This document shows positions 15,615 through 23,162 of a stretch of DNA of 32,865 nt, one piece after another. The stretch spans positions 1-32,865 of the forward strand of contig CAZGSL010000024.1 of the NCBI GenBank assembly GCA_964528445.1, given 5' to 3'. Made by a program: the position numbers and the translations under genes. Origin of the DNA: JAXHMM01 sp964528445. GTDB taxonomy: Bacteria > Bacteroidota > Rhodothermia > Balneolales > Balneolaceae. Every line of letters starts with the position of its first letter. Within the stretch, counting starts at the first letter, position 1. The notes under the pieces are model-generated. The model worked only from the letters and a program-made list of their open reading frames with translations. It was not told where the DNA came from and searched no databases.

Positions 15615-15908
15615 CTAAGCGTTGTAGAGCGACTCGATGGTTGTCGCCAGTTTAAGGTCCTTCTCCGTCACCTTCCCGCCCGCGTCGTGGGTGCTGAGGG
15701 AAATGACGACGGTGTTGTAGACATTGAATATTTCGGGATGGTGCACCTGGTCCTCCGCCTCGAAAGCGATGCGGGTCAGGAAAGCGAAGGCCTCCCGGAA
15801 ATCGGAAAACCCGAACTCCTTGGTCAGCTTGTCGTCCTCGTGCTCCCAGCCGGGGAGCCGGTCGTCGATCGCGTCTTGTATCGCCTGCTTGCTCAGGGGT
15901 TCAGCCAT
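15615..15908 (-). CDS. 4a-hydroxytetrahydrobiopterin dehydratase (pterin-4a-carbinolamine dehydratase)
   Basis: 97 residues, the usual length of the family. The active-site signature is VHHPEIFNVYNTV (His56, His57, Pro58, Glu59), followed by LSTHDAGGKVTEKDLKLA with the third conserved His and the family's T-x-x-D-x-x-x-A ending. The enzyme dehydrates the pterin carbinolamine formed by aromatic amino-acid hydroxylases; in bacteria without such hydroxylases, homologues have been linked to molybdopterin-related or transcriptional roles. No hydroxylase is in the window. It is set between nuoM (6-base gap) and nuoN (5-base gap) with no separate promoter, so it should be made together with Complex I. 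Confidence 0.93.
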   Translation of the reverse strand: MAEPLSKQAIQDAIDDRLPGWEHEDDKLTKEFGFSDFREAFAFLTRIAFEAEDQVHHPEIFNVYNTVVISLSTHDAGGKVTEKDLKLATTIESLYNA

Positions 15909-15914
15909 AACGTA

Positions 15915-17573
15915 TCACTCCGTATCGGATTGGATTTCGGATTGCGGTTCGGCTTGTTCGTGAGACTCGGATTGCGCCGCCAGCTCGGGCGTTACGTCGT
16001 ACAGCCTTCCGGCCCAGCGCGGCAGCTCGTCGGGCGAGGCGGAGCGCTCGATCGCCATGCTCTTGGCCCGTGAGTCGTTCAGCAGCTCGCTGACCTGCGC
16101 TTCGGAATACTGCGTAAAATCTACCGGCCTGATACCGATCCAGATCATAAACAGGATCAGCGGCACCATCAGTCCGATCTCGCGGGCGTTCAGGTCGATC
16201 AGTTTCTCGTTCTCCTCGTGCTTCAGCGGACCGAACATGACGCGCTGGTACATCCAGAGCATATAGACGGCCGCCAGGATCACGCCGCTGGCCGCGATAA
16301 TCGTCCAGGCATTCTGGGGAAGCACCTCGGAGTGAAAGGCCCCGTTGAGGATCAGGAACTCCCCGACGAAACCGTTCAGGCCGGGCAGCCCGATCGAGGC
16401 CAGCGTGGAGATCATGAATATCACGGCGAAGACGGGGACGACTTTGGCGATGCCCCCGAAATCGGCGATCATCCGGGTATGGGCCCGGTCGTAGATCATG
16501 CCCACCACCAGGAAGAGCGCCCCGGTGGAGAGCCCGTGGTTGACCATCTGGATGAGGGCGCCCTGCACGGCAATGGTATTGAATGCGAAGAGCCCCAGCA
16601 CCACGAAACCCAGGTGGCTTACCGAGCTGTAGGCCACCAGTTTCTTCACGTCCTTCTGCACCATCGCCACCAGCGCCCCGTAGATAATACCGACGACCGC
16701 CAGGGTGGCCAGGTAGGGGGCGAACGTCATGAACGCGTTGGGGAAGACCGGCAGGCAGATTCTCAGAAGCCCGTAGGTTCCCATCTTCAGCATGATGGCG
16801 GCCAGCACCACCGAGCCCGCCGTGGGCGCCTCGGTGTGGGCGTAGGGCAGCCAGGTGTGAAACGGGAAGAGCGGAACCTTGATGCAGAAGGCCAGCGCGA
16901 AAGCCAGGAAGAGCCAGGTCTGCTCCACCAGCCCGATGCCGTACTCCGCGGAGGAGAGGAACCGCCAGTCGGTGCTGAAACGCGCCCCCTCCATGAAAGC
17001 GCCCGCGTCGTATCCCAGGTAGATCAGTCCCACCAGCATGATCAGCGATCCCACCAGGGTATAGACAAAGAATTTGACCGTGGCGTGGATGCGCCCCTTC
17101 CCTCCCCAGATGCCGATCAGGAAATACATCGGGATGAGGGAGAGCTCGAAAAAGACGTAGAAGACCACCAGGTCGAGCGAGGCGAAGACGCCCAGCGATG
17201 CCGTCTGCAGAATCAGCAGCATGGCGTAGTACCCTTTCAGGTGTTTCGTGACCGACTCCCACGAGGAGAGAATCACGATCGGCCCCATCAGCGCGGTCAG
17301 CATGAACAGCAGCAGACTCAGTCCGTCGAGTCCCACCAGGTACTTGATGTCCATCCCCCCGATGATGCGGTCCCCTTCGGTCAGGAATTGCGCTTCGGCC
17401 GAACGTGCCACGTCGAAATTGAGCATCAGCACGACCGCCAGCCCGAAGACCGCCAGGGTGCTCACCAGGCTGATCCACTTGACGTTCCGCCCGGACTCCC
17501 CCCGGGGCGCCAGCAGCAGGGCGAGGATCCCGGCGAGGGGGAGAAAAATGCAGAGATTGAGAATCAGTTCCAT
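15915..17573 (-). CDS. nuoM: NADH-quinone oxidoreductase subunit M
   Basis: 552 residues, about 14 membrane helices, antiporter-like proton-pumping subunit of Complex I. Typical pieces are FYVFFELSLIPMYFLIGIWGG, the KVPLFPFHTWLPYAHTEAPT motif with conserved Lys and His, and KKLVAYSSVSHLGFVVLG. The C-terminal 60 residues after the last helix are polar and rich in E, Q and S (ending in SEIQSDTE), longer than in E. coli NuoM. The ATG lies 13 bases after the nuoL stop. Confidence 0.97.
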   Translation of the reverse strand: MELILNLCIFLPLAGILALLLAPRGESGRNVKWISLVSTLAVFGLAVVLMLNFDVARSAEAQFLTEGDRIIGGMDIKYLVGLDGLSLLLFMLTALMGPIVILSSWESVTKHLKGYYAMLLILQTASLGVFASLDLVVFYVFFELSLIPMYFLIGIWGGKGRIHATVKFFVYTLVGSLIMLVGLIYLGYDAGAFMEGARFSTDWRFLSSAEYGIGLVEQTWLFLAFALAFCIKVPLFPFHTWLPYAHTEAPTAGSVVLAAIMLKMGTYGLLRICLPVFPNAFMTFAPYLATLAVVGIIYGALVAMVQKDVKKLVAYSSVSHLGFVVLGLFAFNTIAVQGALIQMVNHGLSTGALFLVVGMIYDRAHTRMIADFGGIAKVVPVFAVIFMISTLASIGLPGLNGFVGEFLILNGAFHSEVLPQNAWTIIAASGVILAAVYMLWMYQRVMFGPLKHEENEKLIDLNAREIGLMVPLILFMIWIGIRPVDFTQYSEAQVSELLNDSRAKSMAIERSASPDELPRWAGRLYDVTPELAAQSESHEQAEPQSEIQSDTE

Positions 17574-17586
17574 GAGGCGACGTTTC

Positions 17587-19608
17587 TTACAATATGAGTA
17601 GACTTAACACGAGTACGATCCCGATCACCAGGATCAGCGCGTAGGTGGTGGCCACCCCGGTCTGTATGTACCGGAAGAGGCTGCTGAAGAGGCGGACAAT
17701 GCCGCCGACGGTGTTGACGATGCCGTCCACGATTTTCATGTCGAAGACCGCCAGTCCCCTCTCCGAGAACCGCACCAGCGGGTTGACCACCAGCCCTTCG
17801 TAGAATTCGTCCAGCCGGTATTTATCGCTCCAGGTCTCGTAGAGCGCGCCGAACCGTCCCGCCAGGCGCGCGTCTCCCCCTTCGGTGGCCCCGCCGCCGA
17901 ACATGCGCCAGGCGGTGCCCGCCCCCGCGAGGGCGATGGCGACGGAGATGCCCATCAGCATCCACTCCGCGCTGTGGGAGAGCCCCAGCGCGGCGTCGGC
18001 GTTGACGTTGTGCAGCCAGTTGTGCAGCAGGTTGATGTGCTCCTCCTCGTGGGTAAAGGTGGCCAGCAGGAAATTGGGCACGCCCAGGAATCCCCCCACC
18101 ACGGAGAGTCCGCCGAGCGACCAGAGCGGGATGGTCATCGTGGGCGGGCTCTCATGCAGGTAGCGCTCGGAACCCTCCGCCCCCTCCACCCGGCCGGGCA
18201 GCTTGAAGGGGCCGTTGAAGGTGCCGAAGGTAAGGCGGAACATGTAGAAAGCGGTCAGGAAGGCCGTCACGATCCCCACGCCCCAGAGCGCCAGGTAGAG
18301 CGGTCCGGCGAACTCCCCGAACCCGGCGTTGAAGGTGTAGGCCAGAATTTCGTCTTTCGAAAAGAAGCCGGCCAGCGGCGGAATGCCCGCGATGGCGACG
18401 GTCGCCAGCATGAAGGTCCAGTAGGTGGAGGGCATCACCTTCCTGAGTCCTCCCATGTTGCGCATGTCCTGCGGGTCGAAGTGCACGTCTTTGCCCTCCT
18501 CGTGCAGCTCGTGCTCGACGTGCTCCATGGTGTGGATCACCGAGCCGGATCCCAGGAAGAGACACGCCTTGAAGAAGGCGTGGGTGACCACGTGGAAGAT
18601 GGCGGCCGTAAACGCGCCCGAGCCCAGCGCCAGGAACATATACCCGAGCTGGGAAACCGTGGAGTAGGCCAGTACCCGCTTGATGTCGTGCTGGGTGAGG
18701 GCGATGGTGGCGGCCACCAGGGCCGTCAGCGCGCCGATCACCGCAATGATCATCATCACTTCGGGCGAGAGGACGTACATGGGCGAGAGCCGGGAGATCA
18801 GGTAGATGCCCGAGGTCACCATGGTGGCGGCGTGTATCAGCGCGGAGACCGGCGTGGGACCCGCCATGGCGTCGGGCAGCCAGACGAAGAGCGGAATCTG
18901 CGCGCTCTTTCCGGTGGCCCCGATAAACATCAGCAGGCCGATCCAGAACTGCTGGTCGCCGGGTATCAGGTCCAGGTTGCCCAGGATAACCTCGAAGCGG
19001 AGGCTGCCCACGTACTGAAAGGTCATGAACATCGCCACCAGGAAGGCGAAGTCGCCCACCCGGTTGTAGATGAACGCCTTCTTGGCGGCGGCCGAGTTGG
19101 CCATGTCGCCGTACCAGAACCCAATCAGCAGGTAGGAGCAGAGCCCGACGCCCTCCCATCCCAGGAAGAGCAGAAGCAGGTTGTCCGCCAGCACCAGGTT
19201 CAGCATGGCGAAGATAAAGAGATTCAGGTAGGCGAAGAACTTCCAGTAGCCCTCGTCGTTCCACATGTACCCGATCGAGTAGAGGTGGATCAGGAAACCC
19301 ACCCCGGTAACCACCAGGGTCATCACGATGGAGAGCTGGTCCACCTGGTAGGCGATGTCGGCGGTAAAGCTCCCCGCCTCCATCCATCGGAAGAGGCTCA
19401 GGTAGAGGGGGTCGGAGCCCTCGCCCATGTTGAGAAAGAAGTAGAAGGCGGCCACGAAGGGAACGAAAACGGCCAGGTTGGCGAGGGTGCCGATCAGGGA
19501 TTTCCTGCGGCGCCAGGACTCCGAACGCAGCCCCATGAGCCCGTTCAGGAGAAACCCGGCCAGCGGGAGGCCGATAATCAGGGAAATTAGAACCGTAGCT
19601 GAATCCAT
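17587..19608 (-). CDS. nuoL: NADH-quinone oxidoreductase subunit L
   Basis: 673 residues from the ATG at 19608; a TTG at 19614 would add two residues and is less likely. NuoL is the most distal antiporter-like subunit of Complex I and carries the long lateral helix. Visible family segments are LLLFLGWEGVGLCSYLLIGFW, KSAQIPLFVWLPDAMAGPTPVSALIHAATMV and KRVLAYSTVSQLGYMFLALG. A histidine- and glutamate-rich cytoplasmic loop (VEHELHEEGKDVHFDPQ) lies near residue 365. The final hydrophobic segment (ALILVIGIVLVLSLLIL) is the C-terminal anchor. It follows nuoK by 20 bases. Confidence 0.97.
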   Translation of the reverse strand: MDSATVLISLIIGLPLAGFLLNGLMGLRSESWRRRKSLIGTLANLAVFVPFVAAFYFFLNMGEGSDPLYLSLFRWMEAGSFTADIAYQVDQLSIVMTLVVTGVGFLIHLYSIGYMWNDEGYWKFFAYLNLFIFAMLNLVLADNLLLLFLGWEGVGLCSYLLIGFWYGDMANSAAAKKAFIYNRVGDFAFLVAMFMTFQYVGSLRFEVILGNLDLIPGDQQFWIGLLMFIGATGKSAQIPLFVWLPDAMAGPTPVSALIHAATMVTSGIYLISRLSPMYVLSPEVMMIIAVIGALTALVAATIALTQHDIKRVLAYSTVSQLGYMFLALGSGAFTAAIFHVVTHAFFKACLFLGSGSVIHTMEHVEHELHEEGKDVHFDPQDMRNMGGLRKVMPSTYWTFMLATVAIAGIPPLAGFFSKDEILAYTFNAGFGEFAGPLYLALWGVGIVTAFLTAFYMFRLTFGTFNGPFKLPGRVEGAEGSERYLHESPPTMTIPLWSLGGLSVVGGFLGVPNFLLATFTHEEEHINLLHNWLHNVNADAALGLSHSAEWMLMGISVAIALAGAGTAWRMFGGGATEGGDARLAGRFGALYETWSDKYRLDEFYEGLVVNPLVRFSERGLAVFDMKIVDGIVNTVGGIVRLFSSLFRYIQTGVATTYALILVIGIVLVLSLLIL

Positions 19609-19628
19609 GAACAAACGGCGTTAAAAAG

Positions 19629-19931
19629 TTACCAGCGTAGCAAATTCACTTTACTCACGTCCACCGACAGGTTGTTCCGGAAGATGGCGATGATGATGGC
19701 CAGGCCGACCACCGCCTCCGCCGCGGCGACGGCCAGGGAGAAAAAGACCAGGATCACGCCCTCGATGTTTCCGTAGTAGCTGCTGAAGGAGATCAGCGTG
19801 AGGTTGACCGCGTTCAGCATCAGCTCCACGCTCATGAAGATGACGATGGCGTTTTTGCGCACCAGCACGCCGATGACCCCGATACAGAAGAGCACGGCGC
19901 TGAGTGCCAGGAACCAGTCGATACTAATCAT
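19629..19931 (-). CDS. nuoK: NADH-quinone oxidoreductase subunit K
   Basis: 100 residues with three membrane helices, the normal size. IFMSVELMLNAVNLTLISFS carries the conserved membrane Glu of NuoK, and AAAEAVVGLAIIIAIFRN carries the second. Its ATG overlaps the end of nuoJ by 8 bases, so the two are translationally coupled. Confidence 0.97.
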   Translation of the reverse strand: MISIDWFLALSAVLFCIGVIGVLVRKNAIVIFMSVELMLNAVNLTLISFSSYYGNIEGVILVFFSLAVAAAEAVVGLAIIIAIFRNNLSVDVSKVNLLRW

Positions 19932-20445
19932 TGTCCGCCTCGGGCTTGATTTGGTATTGCGCGATGACCAGGGCGCCGACCACGGCGGCGGTCAGCAGGA
20001 TGGCCGTCATCTCGAAGGGCAGCAGGTAGGTGGTGAACAGCACATCCCCCACCCCCTCCACCGTGCCGACCCTGCTCATTTCGGGGGAGATCTGCGGCAG
20101 CATCTCCGTGAGGCTCCCCACGCTGTAGAGAATCTGCGTAAGCACCGCGACGGCCAGCAGGAAAGCCACGAAGTAGCGCGCCCGCAGCCGGGTGAAAAGC
20201 GACACCTCCTCGTCCAGGTTCAGCAGCATGATCACGAAGAGGAAAAGCACCATGATGGCGCCGGCGTAGACCAGCACCTGGATGACCGCCAGGAACTGGG
20301 CCTCCAGCAGCAGGAAGAGACCGGCGAGCGAAACCATGTTGAGCACCAGGAAGAGGGCGCTGTTGACGGTATTCCTGCTGGTCACCATCCCCAGGGCCGC
20401 CCCGACGGCCAGCAGTGCCAGAAAGATAAAAGCGTAGGTTGCCAT
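19924..20445 (-). CDS. nuoJ: NADH-quinone oxidoreductase subunit J
   Basis: 173 residues, five membrane helices. SRNTVNSALFLVLNMVSLAGLFLLL and VLVYAGAIMVLFLFVIMLLN are the family core (the latter carries the pi-bulge helix of Complex I). First gene of this series: the gene upstream is uppP, not nuoI, so nuoA-I must lie elsewhere in the genome if present. A GGAG six bases before the ATG is a fair ribosome site, and a perfect -7 box lies at 20472-20479. Confidence 0.96.
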   Translation of the reverse strand: MATYAFIFLALLAVGAALGMVTSRNTVNSALFLVLNMVSLAGLFLLLEAQFLAVIQVLVYAGAIMVLFLFVIMLLNLDEEVSLFTRLRARYFVAFLLAVAVLTQILYSVGSLTEMLPQISPEMSRVGTVEGVGDVLFTTYLLPFEMTAILLTAAVVGALVIAQYQIKPEADND

Positions 20446-20471
20446 AGATCTCCGTTGGAATTTTAAGGCTC

Positions 20472-20479
20472 CAAAACTA
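20472..20479 (-). promoter_or_regulatory. -7 box of the nuoJ operon promoter
   Basis: On the minus strand TAGTTTTG is a perfect TAnnTTTG, 26 bases before the nuoJ ATG. The -33 TTG is missing at the expected distance; an A/T-rich imperfect inverted repeat (about 20485-20509) occupies that place. The rest of the gap to uppP (20510-20597) has no gene; a tRNA-like string near 20511-20527 does not fold as a tRNA. Confidence 0.5.
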
Positions 20480-20597
20480 GGAAAAAACTTTCTAAGTATG
20501 AAAAGTTTCTGCGGCGGGAATCGAACCTTCCGGGAGCTGCGGAAACCCGAAACGGATCCGGCAAAAAAGCAGGCTTACAACCTCGTTGCGGCGGCTC

Positions 20598-21413
20598 CTA
20601 GGCAACCAGGAGCAGTCCGGCGATACCCAGCGCCCAGCAGTACCATGCGAAGGGGTGAATGCCCCGGGTCTTAAGCAGAATGATCAGGTATTTGAGGGCG
20701 AAATAGCCCGAGACGAACGCGGCCAGGAATCCCACGGCCAGCGCCCCGGCGGCGGCCGATTCCACGCCGGCCTCAAAGAGATCCAGCATCTCGACCAGCA
20801 TGGCTCCCGCGATCACGGGAATGACCATCAGGAAGGAGAAGTCGGCCACCTCCTCCCTTTTGATTCCGAGGTAAAGCCCCAGCGAAATCGTCGCCCCGGA
20901 ACGGCTGATGCCCGGCAGGATCGCGAAGGCCTGCGCCACCCCGATGCCCAGGGCGCTTCCGGCGCCGACGTGGCGGGTGTGGGAGCTGCGGTAACGGGTG
21001 GCGAAGAGGATGGCGCCGGTCACCAGCAGCATGATAGAGACCGTATGGGGATTGAGGAAAACCTCCTCGATCAGATCCCGCATGGTGAGTCCGACGACCA
21101 GGGCCGGGATCATGCTCAGCAGGATGAACCCGCTCAGCCGCACGTCGGGGTCCTCCTCGTACATCCGCGGCAGCCGCGAGGGGGAGCGGGCGGCCGACCA
21201 GAGAGAGGAGAGAATGCCGGCCAGCCGGCGGCGGTAGTAGACCAGGATGCTGCAGAGGGTGCCGAAGTGCACCACCACCTCGAAGGTGATGGTCCGGTCG
21301 AGCTCATCCCCCAAAAGGGCGCCGGCGAGGACCAGGTGTCCCGAGCTGCTGATGGGGAGAAATTCCGTCAGCCCCTGGATCAGCCCTAATAAGAAAGAAT
21401 CTATGATTTCCAT
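20598..21413 (-). CDS. uppP: Undecaprenyl-diphosphatase
   Basis: 271 residues, polytopic membrane enzyme that recycles undecaprenyl diphosphate to the monophosphate carrier lipid for peptidoglycan and other wall polymers. Signatures: LIQGLTEFLPISSSGHLVLA at the N-terminus (active-site Glu and the SSSGH loop) and FAILPGISRSGATISLGLYLG with the catalytic PGxSRSG. It is divergent from moxR (83-base gap). No terminator with a clear stem is seen after it, although a T6 run follows on the minus strand. Confidence 0.96.
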   Translation of the reverse strand: MEIIDSFLLGLIQGLTEFLPISSSGHLVLAGALLGDELDRTITFEVVVHFGTLCSILVYYRRRLAGILSSLWSAARSPSRLPRMYEEDPDVRLSGFILLSMIPALVVGLTMRDLIEEVFLNPHTVSIMLLVTGAILFATRYRSSHTRHVGAGSALGIGVAQAFAILPGISRSGATISLGLYLGIKREEVADFSFLMVIPVIAGAMLVEMLDLFEAGVESAAAGALAVGFLAAFVSGYFALKYLIILLKTRGIHPFAWYCWALGIAGLLLVA

Positions 21414-21496
21414 TTGTTAACTTGGGGGCCATGCTCAAATTCGCGAGGGAAAATAGGTAAATGCCCAACAAATTATAAATCAGACACCGTTTTTTT

Positions 21497-22504
21497 ATGC
21501 CAACCACATCCACATCGGTCGACATGCAGGCGCTTGGCGAAAAAATCGAGAAGTCCAGCGCGTTCATTGAACAGATTTACGACGAACTCGACAAGGTGAT
21601 CGTCGGGCAGCGCTACATGATCGACCGGCTTCTGATCGGACTGCTGGCGGACGGACACGTGCTGCTGGAGGGCGTGCCCGGACTGGCCAAGACCCTGACC
21701 GTCTCCTCCCTGGCGAGGGTGATCAGCACCAAGTTCCAGCGGCTGCAGTTCACGCCCGACCTGCTGCCGGCCGACCTCATCGGCACCCTTATCTACAATC
21801 AGAAGGAGGCGGAATTCACGGTAAAGAAGGGGCCCATTTTCGCGAATATTATTCTGGCCGACGAGATCAACCGGTCGCCGGCAAAAGTACAGAGCGCCCT
21901 GCTGGAGGCCATGCAGGAGCTGCAGGTCACCATCGGGGAGACCACCTTCGAACTGGACGAGCCCTTCCTGGTGCTGGCCACACAGAACCCGATCGAGCAA
22001 GAGGGCACCTATCCCCTGCCCGAAGCGCAGGTGGACCGTTTCATGATGAAAATCATCATCGACTATCCGAACGAGTCCGAGGAGATGGAGATCATGAGGA
22101 GGCAGGCCAAAACGGGCAAGCAGAAACAGCTCGAGCCGGTCATCACTCCCGAAAAGGTCCTGGAGGCCCGAAAAGTGGTCAACGAAATCTACATCGACGA
22201 AAAGGTGGAGCAGTATATCATCGACCTGGTCTTTGCCACCCGGGAGCCCGCCGGCCACGGGCTGGATGATCTTGCGGAACTGATCAATTTCGGCGCCTCC
22301 CCGCGCGCCTCCATCAATCTTAATCTCGCGGCCCGCGCGCACGCCTTCATGGAACACCGCGCCTACGTGACGCCGGAGGATGTGAGGACGATCGCCATGG
22401 ACGTGCTGCGCCACCGGGTCATTCCCACCTTCGAAGCCGAGGCGGAGGAGATCACCTCCGAGGACCTGGTGGAGAAAATCCTCTCCACCGTCCAGGTTCC
22501 CTGA
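21497..22504 (+). CDS. MoxR-family AAA+ ATPase
   Basis: 335 residues. Walker A is GVPGLAKT (59-66), Walker B IILADEIN (about 115-122), with the MoxR-specific RSPAKVQSALLEAMQE stretch and sensor 1 ATQNPIEQEGTYPLPEAQ followed by the Arg of DRFMMK. MoxR ATPases act as chaperones, usually beside DUF58 and von Willebrand factor-type proteins encoded next to them. Here no such partner follows: the next gene is a small unrecognised protein 174 bases downstream. Function is therefore open, though the ATPase itself looks intact. Confidence 0.92.
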   Translation: MPTTSTSVDMQALGEKIEKSSAFIEQIYDELDKVIVGQRYMIDRLLIGLLADGHVLLEGVPGLAKTLTVSSLARVISTKFQRLQFTPDLLPADLIGTLIYNQKEAEFTVKKGPIFANIILADEINRSPAKVQSALLEAMQELQVTIGETTFELDEPFLVLATQNPIEQEGTYPLPEAQVDRFMMKIIIDYPNESEEMEIMRRQAKTGKQKQLEPVITPEKVLEARKVVNEIYIDEKVEQYIIDLVFATREPAGHGLDDLAELINFGASPRASINLNLAARAHAFMEHRAYVTPEDVRTIAMDVLRHRVIPTFEAEAEEITSEDLVEKILSTVQVP

Positions 22505-22678
22505 AGACTCCGGCCTGTTTTTTGTCATTTCCGGACCACATCTGCATCCATCACACCTGATTGGGAACAATACACGTTAAAAAGTGATAAACAGAGTGAA
22601 CACTACAAGGAACATTTGTTGTTATAGTTGTATAATTCCCAAAATCACTCTTTCTTATAACAGTATTTTCAAAAGACA

Positions 22679-22936
22679 ATGAGCAAAATGAAAATTAACT
22701 TCGTATCCCGTGGTGACGTGAGTGTATCAAAGAAAAGTTCCTCCAAATACGATCCTCTCCTCGAGGCTGTTCAGAAACTGGAATCGGGCGGCAAGGCCCT
22801 GGAAGTATCCTACAAGAGCGAGTCGGAGCTGAACTCCATGCGCAACGTGGTGTACAGCTACAACAAGGAGACCGGCAGCAAAGTGAAGAGCAGCAAGCAC
22901 CCCAAGGAGAACGTGGTCTACTTCTACAAGGAGTAA
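22679..22936 (+). CDS. Small basic protein, family not recognised
   Basis: 85 residues (82 if the ATG at 22688 is used, giving MKINFVSRGD). Lysine- and serine-rich, no cysteine, no membrane segment or signal. Predicted layout: a short strand, a Ser/Lys-rich linker (16-23), a helix (about 25-37, DPLLEAVQKLESGG), a strand, a second helix (about 47-61, ESELNSMRNVVYSYN), and a final basic strand ending NVVYFYKE. The general pattern (helix with an R/S-rich face, then a KxxK strand) recalls small proteins that may bind nucleic acid, but this is only an impression. An AT-rich leader (22560-22678) and a strong terminator (23079-23118) mark it as its own transcript. Confidence 0.75.
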   Translation: MSKMKINFVSRGDVSVSKKSSSKYDPLLEAVQKLESGGKALEVSYKSESELNSMRNVVYSYNKETGSKVKSSKHPKENVVYFYKE

Positions 22937-23078
22937 TCCCGCAGGATCTTCGCCCCCCCGCCCCACGTGGGGAAAGAACCATGAGACGATAGCCGGACGG
23001 CAGACGGGAGAGCTCCGTCCTTTTGCAGCGGACCCGGTTTCCCCGGTCCTGCTTCGACCCACTGAATGTTGATCCATG

Positions 23079-23118
23079 AAAAAAGCCCCTGCGAACAGAA
23101 ATTCGCAGGGGCTTTTTT
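23079..23118. terminator. Bidirectional rho-independent terminator
   Basis: A perfect 17-bp stem including the A/T flanks (23079-23095 with 23102-23118) around a six-base loop, with A6 before and T7 after. It ends both the 85-residue gene (plus strand) and rpsA (minus strand, stop at 23163). The gap 22937-23078 also holds the 12-base palindrome CCCCACGTGGGG (22961-22972) and no gene. Confidence 0.92.
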
Positions 23119-23162
23119 TAATAATTGAGCGAACAGCGGGGCCGTGAAGGCGCAGTTACGAA

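Noticed and set aside
17974..19590. Long plus-strand frame opposite nuoL rich in H, E, G, Q
   Set aside because: Low-complexity mirror of hydrophobic nuoL codons; no start context and no recognisable domain.
20511..20527. tRNA-like string GGTTCGATTCCCGCCGC on the minus strand, next to nuoJ
   Set aside because: The T-stem pairs at only three of five positions and no matching 5' acceptor strand or anticodon arm lies upstream. It is at most a chance match or an eroded relic.
22961..22972. 12-base palindrome CCCCACGTGGGG after the 85-residue gene
   Set aside because: Possible hairpin or binding site, but there is no loop or T-run and the true terminator is at 23079-23118.
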